From the NCBI RefSeq assembly GCF_017315705.1, contig NZ_JAFLRF010000008.1, positions 213,475 to 277,474 of the forward strand: 64,000 nucleotides of DNA. The letters are read 5' to 3'. The position numbers and the translations under genes were made by a program. The DNA is from Trinickia mobilis (lineage in GTDB: Bacteria; Pseudomonadota; Gammaproteobacteria; Burkholderiales; Burkholderiaceae). The notes below the pieces were generated by a model that saw only the letters and a list, made by a program, of their open reading frames with translations, was not told where the DNA came from and ran no database searches. Shown piece by piece: positions 60,080 through 64,000 of the stretch (position 1 is its first letter; each line of letters opens with the position of its first letter).

Positions 60080-62317
60080 TCACGACTTGCGCGACGCGCG
60101 CACGACCCCGCTCACTTCGCCCAGCAGCGTGCATGCGCGCTGCACTTGCGCCGCATTCGACACTTCAACCGTGAACTGCATGAACGCCGCGTTGCGTCGG
60201 CTCATCGTCTTCACGCCGATCACATTCATCTTCTCGCGAGCAAAGACTTCGGAGATGTCGCGCAAGAGGCCTTGGCGATCAACCGCTTCGATCGCAAGAT
60301 CGATCGGGTAGACCGTAGAGCCACGACCGCCGAGCACTTCGGCGGACCAGGCCGTCTCCAATACGCGCTCGGGTGCGCGTGCGGCCATCCGCTGGAACGT
60401 CGCACAATCGCTGCGGTGTATCGACATGCCTTTGCCACGCGTGACGAAGCCGCTGATCGCATCGGGCGGCGCCGGCCGGCAGCAGCGCGCGAGCTGAGTC
60501 AGGAGCGCGTCGACGCCGACGACGAGCACCCCCGCCGATGCCCCATGCGCGACGCTCGCCCCGCTGCTGCGCTTCTCGAACTGCTCGGGCACCTCCACTT
60601 CGGGCTCGGGCGGCGGCGCATCGGAGAGCGCCTGCTCGATATTGCGCAGACTGAACTCTTCCTTGCCGACGACGTTGAATAGGTCGTCCGGCGCCTTGAA
60701 GCCGAGCTTCGCGGCAAGCTGATCGAGATTGACCGACGTCCTGCCTTCGCGCTGCAGCGTCTTTTCGACCAATGCGCGTCCGGCAGCGATGTTCTCCTGC
60801 AATTCGATCGCGTTGAACCACGCACGCACCTTCTGCCGCGCCCGGTGGCTTTGCAGATAGCCGAGCTGCGGATTGAGCCAGTCGCGCGACGGTCCGCCTT
60901 CCTTCACGGCGACGATCTCGACCGTCTGACCATTTTGCAGCGGCGTGTTGAGCGGCACCATCGCACCGTCGACGCGCGCGCCGCGGCATCGGTGCCCCAG
61001 TTCGCTATGCAGGTGATACGCGAAATCGACCGGCGTAGCGCCTTGCGGCAACGCGATCACGCGCGCCTGCGGCGTCAGCACGTAGATGTGATCGTCGTCG
61101 AGCGTCGCCTGGCGCAATTGCTCCCACGGCTTGCTCGCGCCCGGCTCGCCCTCTGCAACGTCGTCCTTCCACGCGAGCAACTGACGCAGCCACGCGATCT
61201 TCTCGTCGTATTTTTCGCTTGCGGTGACCTGGCCGGCATAGCCGCGCGCACCGGCTTCCTTATAGCGCCAGTGCGCGGCGACACCGTATTCGGCGAACTG
61301 ATGCATCTCCTGCGTGCGGATCTGCACTTCGAACGCGCGGCCGTCGTCGCCGATCACCACCGTATGCAGCGACTTATAGCCGTTCGGCTTCGGCCGCGAG
61401 ATGTAGTCGTCGAATTCCTTCGGGATCGGCTGCCACAAGTTGTGGACGATGCCGAGCACGGTGTAGCAATCCTTGATGTCCGGCACGATCACCCGGAATG
61501 CGCGCACATCGTAGAGCTCGGCGAAATCGAGCTTCTTGCCGCGCATCTTGCGCCAGATGCTGTAGATGTGCTTGGGCCGTCCGCTCACCTCGGCGCGAAT
61601 GTTCGCGGCCGCAAGTTCCTGCTGCAGGCGCTCGATCGCGCTCTCGACATAGGTCTGGCGCTCCACGCGCTTTTCGTCGAGCAGCTTCGCGATGCGCTTG
61701 TACGTATCCGGATCTTCAAAGCGAAACGCGAGGTCCTCGAGTTCCCACTTCAACTGCCAGATGCCGAGCCGGTTCGCGAGCGGCGCGTAGATTTCGAGCG
61801 TTTCGCGGGCAACGTCGGGGCCCGGCGACAGCTTCGCCGCCGCGTAATAGCGCAGCGTTTGCAAGCGCGACGCGAGGCGGATCAGCACGACGCGGATGTC
61901 CTGCGCGAACGCGAGCAGCATCTTGCGCAGCGCCTCGATCTGCGCACGGCGCGCGGCCTGCGCATCGCGCCCAGCTTCCGGCACTGCGCTTTGCGCTGCA
62001 CGCAGGCTGACCGTGCCGAGACGCAGCAGCTTGCGCACATCGCCGACGAGCTGCGCCACCTCCTCGCCGAAACGCTCGGCGATGACATGCTCGGGATCGC
62101 CGAGATGCGGCGTAAGCACGAACAGCGCGGCCGCGAGCACGGCTGGCGGATCGACGTTCAGCGTGCGCATGATCGCCGCCGTTCCTGCTGCATGATCGGC
62201 AAGCAACTCGCCGGTCGAGAGCCGCACGTCGCCTGCGTGCTCGCGCACGAACGCCAACGCGTCGTCGAACGACGGCGTCGGGTTCGGTTCGGTAGTAACG
62301 GTGTCGGCAATCATCAT
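60080..62317 (-). CDS. relA: GTP pyrophosphokinase, RelA type
   Basis: 745 residues. The N-terminal HD hydrolase domain is degenerate (the HDxxED motif is replaced; AALFVLTPHLGDPEHVIAERF), so it should only synthesise (p)ppGpp. Synthetase domain about 230-370 (KHIYSIWRKMRGKKLDFAELYDVRAFRVIV; GYKSLHTVVIGDDGRAFEVQIRT), TGS about 400-470 (VIALPQGATPVDFAYHLHSE), zinc-finger-like region and ACT domain at the C-terminus. Confidence 0.95.
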   Translation of the reverse strand: MMIADTVTTEPNPTPSFDDALAFVREHAGDVRLSTGELLADHAAGTAAIMRTLNVDPPAVLAAALFVLTPHLGDPEHVIAERFGEEVAQLVGDVRKLLRLGTVSLRAAQSAVPEAGRDAQAARRAQIEALRKMLLAFAQDIRVVLIRLASRLQTLRYYAAAKLSPGPDVARETLEIYAPLANRLGIWQLKWELEDLAFRFEDPDTYKRIAKLLDEKRVERQTYVESAIERLQQELAAANIRAEVSGRPKHIYSIWRKMRGKKLDFAELYDVRAFRVIVPDIKDCYTVLGIVHNLWQPIPKEFDDYISRPKPNGYKSLHTVVIGDDGRAFEVQIRTQEMHQFAEYGVAAHWRYKEAGARGYAGQVTASEKYDEKIAWLRQLLAWKDDVAEGEPGASKPWEQLRQATLDDDHIYVLTPQARVIALPQGATPVDFAYHLHSELGHRCRGARVDGAMVPLNTPLQNGQTVEIVAVKEGGPSRDWLNPQLGYLQSHRARQKVRAWFNAIELQENIAAGRALVEKTLQREGRTSVNLDQLAAKLGFKAPDDLFNVVGKEEFSLRNIEQALSDAPPPEPEVEVPEQFEKRSSGASVAHGASAGVLVVGVDALLTQLARCCRPAPPDAISGFVTRGKGMSIHRSDCATFQRMAARAPERVLETAWSAEVLGGRGSTVYPIDLAIEAVDRQGLLRDISEVFAREKMNVIGVKTMSRRNAAFMQFTVEVSNAAQVQRACTLLGEVSGVVRASRKS

Positions 62318-62355
62318 GCAGGACTACGCAGGCAAAAACTCGGACTCAACGTGCA

Positions 62356-62709
62356 TCAATCCCGCTGCGCGGCCACGACCACGATTTCGACGAGGCAATT
62401 CGGATTCGCGAGCTTCGCCTCGACGGTCGCACGCGGCGGCGTCGCGCCGGCCGCGACCCAGGCGTCCCACTCGGCGTTCATGCCGATGAAGTGCGCCATG
62501 TCCGAAAGATAGATCTGCACCGACAGCAGAAGCGACTTGTCGCTGTGCGCCTCGGCGAGCAGGCGGTCGATATGGCCGAGCACTTCGCGCGTCTGGCCGT
62601 TGATGTCCTGCTCCGTATCGTCCGCGATCTGGCCGGCGAGATAGACCGTGCCATTGTGAATCGCGATTTCCGAAAGACGCGCGCCGACGTGATGACGAAT
62701 GACTGCCAT
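62356..62709 (-). CDS. RidA/YjgF-family protein
   Basis: 117 residues from the ATG at 62,709 (AGGA upstream). The family pattern is visible (VGARLSEIAIHNGTVYLAGQ; GQTREVLGHIDRLLAEAHSD; TVEAKLANPNCLVEIVVVA). The usual catalytic Arg position reads PPRATVEAKL, so imine deaminase activity is possible. It lies between relA and a hydrolase. Confidence 0.92.
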   Translation of the reverse strand: MAVIRHHVGARLSEIAIHNGTVYLAGQIADDTEQDINGQTREVLGHIDRLLAEAHSDKSLLLSVQIYLSDMAHFIGMNAEWDAWVAAGATPPRATVEAKLANPNCLVEIVVVAAQRD

Positions 62710-62797
62710 GGAGTGTCCTGAATGAATGAGTGAGTGAGTGAGCGTTTGCCGAAAGTGGCTGCGGGGACATCGCCATGTCGTCCGGCCCAACCCCAGA

Positions 62798-63712
62798 TTA
62801 TGACGCGCTGCCGACGAAGAAGCGGCGCGCAATCGCGATTTGCGCGTCGTCGAGGAACGCCGGCGCGTGACCGACGCCGTCGATTTCGATGCTCGATACC
62901 GCCTGCCCGCGCTCGACCATTTGCGCGACCGTCTCACGCGACAGCAAGTCCGACTCCGCCCCGCGCACGACGAGCACCGGCCCGGCGACCGCCGCGAGCG
63001 AACCCCATAAGGCAGCTTCGCCGGCCGCGCTCAGTTCGGGCGTCGTCGCGGCGAACGGCACCGCGATGCGCGGGTCGTAGCGAAACTCCCACGCGCCGTC
63101 CTCCCGTTCGCGCAGGAGCGGCGTGTTGATCTCGCTCCATTCCTGCGGCGTCAGCGGCCCGAACGACTCGGCAAGCGCTGCTGCGTGGTCGATCCCCTCC
63201 TGTTTCGTGGCGAAACGCGCCGGCTTGCCGAGGTATTCGCCGATGCGCTCGAGCGACGCCGGCTCGATATGCGGACCGATGTCGTTGAGCAGCAGCTTCC
63301 TGATCGGCGAATTGGGCAAGCCGGCGAGACCGAGGCCGATCAGTCCGCCCATCGACGTGCCGAACCAGTCGACCGACTCGACGTCGAGCCGCCCGATGAG
63401 GGTCACCATGTCGGCGACATATTGCGGCACCACGTATTGATTCGGGTTGCCGAGCCAATCGGACAAGCCGCGGCCGGCCACGTCGGGACACACGACCCGA
63501 TAGACGTCGGAAAGCGCCGCGGCCACCCGGTCGAAGTCGCGGCCCGAACGCGTCAGCCCGTGGACGCACACGAGCACGCGCGGATTCGCCGGATCGCCCC
63601 ACTCGGCGTACGCAACGCGATGCAGCCCGCTCGGGCTGACACATTGCACGTAACGTCGACGCGGCACAGACGAAAGAGCAGCGGCAGGAGATGCGGCGGG
63701 TGTAATGGTCAT
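62798..63712 (-). CDS. Alpha/beta hydrolase
   Basis: 304 residues. Oxyanion HG region (VLVCVHGLTRSGRDFD), nucleophile elbow GTSMGGLIGLG (Ser), acid Asp near VVRGAESDLLS, and His in IDGVGHAPAFLDD. GGAAGG precedes the ATG. Substrate unknown; probably an esterase or lactonase-type enzyme. Confidence 0.92.
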   Translation of the reverse strand: MTITPAASPAAALSSVPRRRYVQCVSPSGLHRVAYAEWGDPANPRVLVCVHGLTRSGRDFDRVAAALSDVYRVVCPDVAGRGLSDWLGNPNQYVVPQYVADMVTLIGRLDVESVDWFGTSMGGLIGLGLAGLPNSPIRKLLLNDIGPHIEPASLERIGEYLGKPARFATKQEGIDHAAALAESFGPLTPQEWSEINTPLLREREDGAWEFRYDPRIAVPFAATTPELSAAGEAALWGSLAAVAGPVLVVRGAESDLLSRETVAQMVERGQAVSSIEIDGVGHAPAFLDDAQIAIARRFFVGSAS

Positions 63713-64000
63713 CTGGGCCTTCCTTGCTTGAAGAGCCGACGAACGACGCGATGCGCGGCATCGTCACACAGGGCTTGGGGCAGCACGTTGAACATGGCGT
63801 CAATTGTAAACGCTTTGCGATAACGGAACGCCTGGCCGAACGGCTAACGCTCAACTCCCGCCACACGAGCTCGGCCGCTCTGCATGGGGCCGGAGTAACT
63901 GCTGAAGCACTAACTCGGGTCGACAATCGGCATAGGGGGCAGTCATATATGACTGCGCCCCTGCCATACCACCCGGCGTGCGGGTCCGCACCGGGCGGTT
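63713..64000. other. Gene-free window edge with a terminal hairpin
   Basis: ACCACCCGGCGTGCG (63,969) pairs with CGCACCGGGCGGT (about 63,987-63,999) at most positions, right at the window edge. Similar hairpins occur near mobile-element ends, but there is too little sequence to say more. Confidence 0.35.

Noticed and set aside
63709..63795. 28-codon frame (MFNVLPQALCDDAAHRVVRR...) overlapping the hydrolase ATG by 4 bp
   Set aside because: No ribosome-binding site and no family resemblance; the hydrolase has its own strong site. A coupled leader peptide cannot be excluded.

Overview
The window looks like a chromosome segment of a Burkholderiaceae beta-proteobacterium (Burkholderia/Paraburkholderia/Trinickia type). 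The evidence is high GC, a Burkholderia-type trimeric porin, the gene order thrS-infC-rpmI-rplT-pheS-pheT-ihfA-merR-tRNA-Pro, a cyn cluster and a relA-type ppGpp synthetase. Species cannot be fixed from sequence alone. Left part (1-15.3 kb): the end of a cupin enzyme, a decayed sensor-kinase tail, then a three-gene phosphorelay/c-di-GMP operon on the minus strand (hybrid kinase with Hpt, a two-receiver regulator, a receiver-EAL protein with altered EAL residues). A porin, a lipoprotein and a cyanate module follow (cynR divergent from cynT-cynS-cynX, then an ammonium transporter). Several gene remnants (DapA family, IS3 orfA, DUF1289, an outer-membrane protein) mark decay between these units. 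Middle-left (15.9-33.8 kb): a secreted five-Asp-box protein, a cyclic-nucleotide-domain/thioredoxin-reductase-like fusion without its CxxC, an isochorismatase/carboxymuconolactone decarboxylase pair, a cupin, an FMN monooxygenase with a sodium-solute symporter and a small membrane protein, and a compact cellulose-type exopolysaccharide locus (bcsA-bcsB-bcsC-like, bcsZ divergent). Island (34,596-51,481): a 16.9 kb integrative element in the 3' part of tRNA-Pro(GGG), bounded by an exact 46-bp direct repeat, with the integrase at the left end. It carries AlpA, a serine recombinase, a DUF2280 (small-terminase-like) protein, a replication protein with internal iterons, many small overlapping genes of unknown function, and a low-GC two-gene cargo with an Apea-like HEPN protein. 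No capsid, portal, large terminase or tail gene is visible, so it resembles a phage satellite more than a prophage. Three features stand out. Ten copies of a 16-bp interrupted palindrome occur only in the island and all in one orientation. A roughly 67-nt small RNA gene (full promoter and terminator) lies antisense to the replication-operon leader and can pair with the ribosome-binding site of the first gene, beside a very large hairpin ending in a T-run; this recalls RNA-based immunity in satellite P4. A leader with mutually exclusive hairpins precedes alpA. Right part (51.4-64 kb): core housekeeping genes on the minus strand: tRNA-Pro, a MerR regulator, ihfA, pheT, pheS, rplT, rpmI, infC (probable AUC start), thrS, tRNA-Val(GAC), relA, a RidA-family protein and an alpha/beta hydrolase. 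IHF, encoded next to the attachment site, is a plausible host factor for integration.
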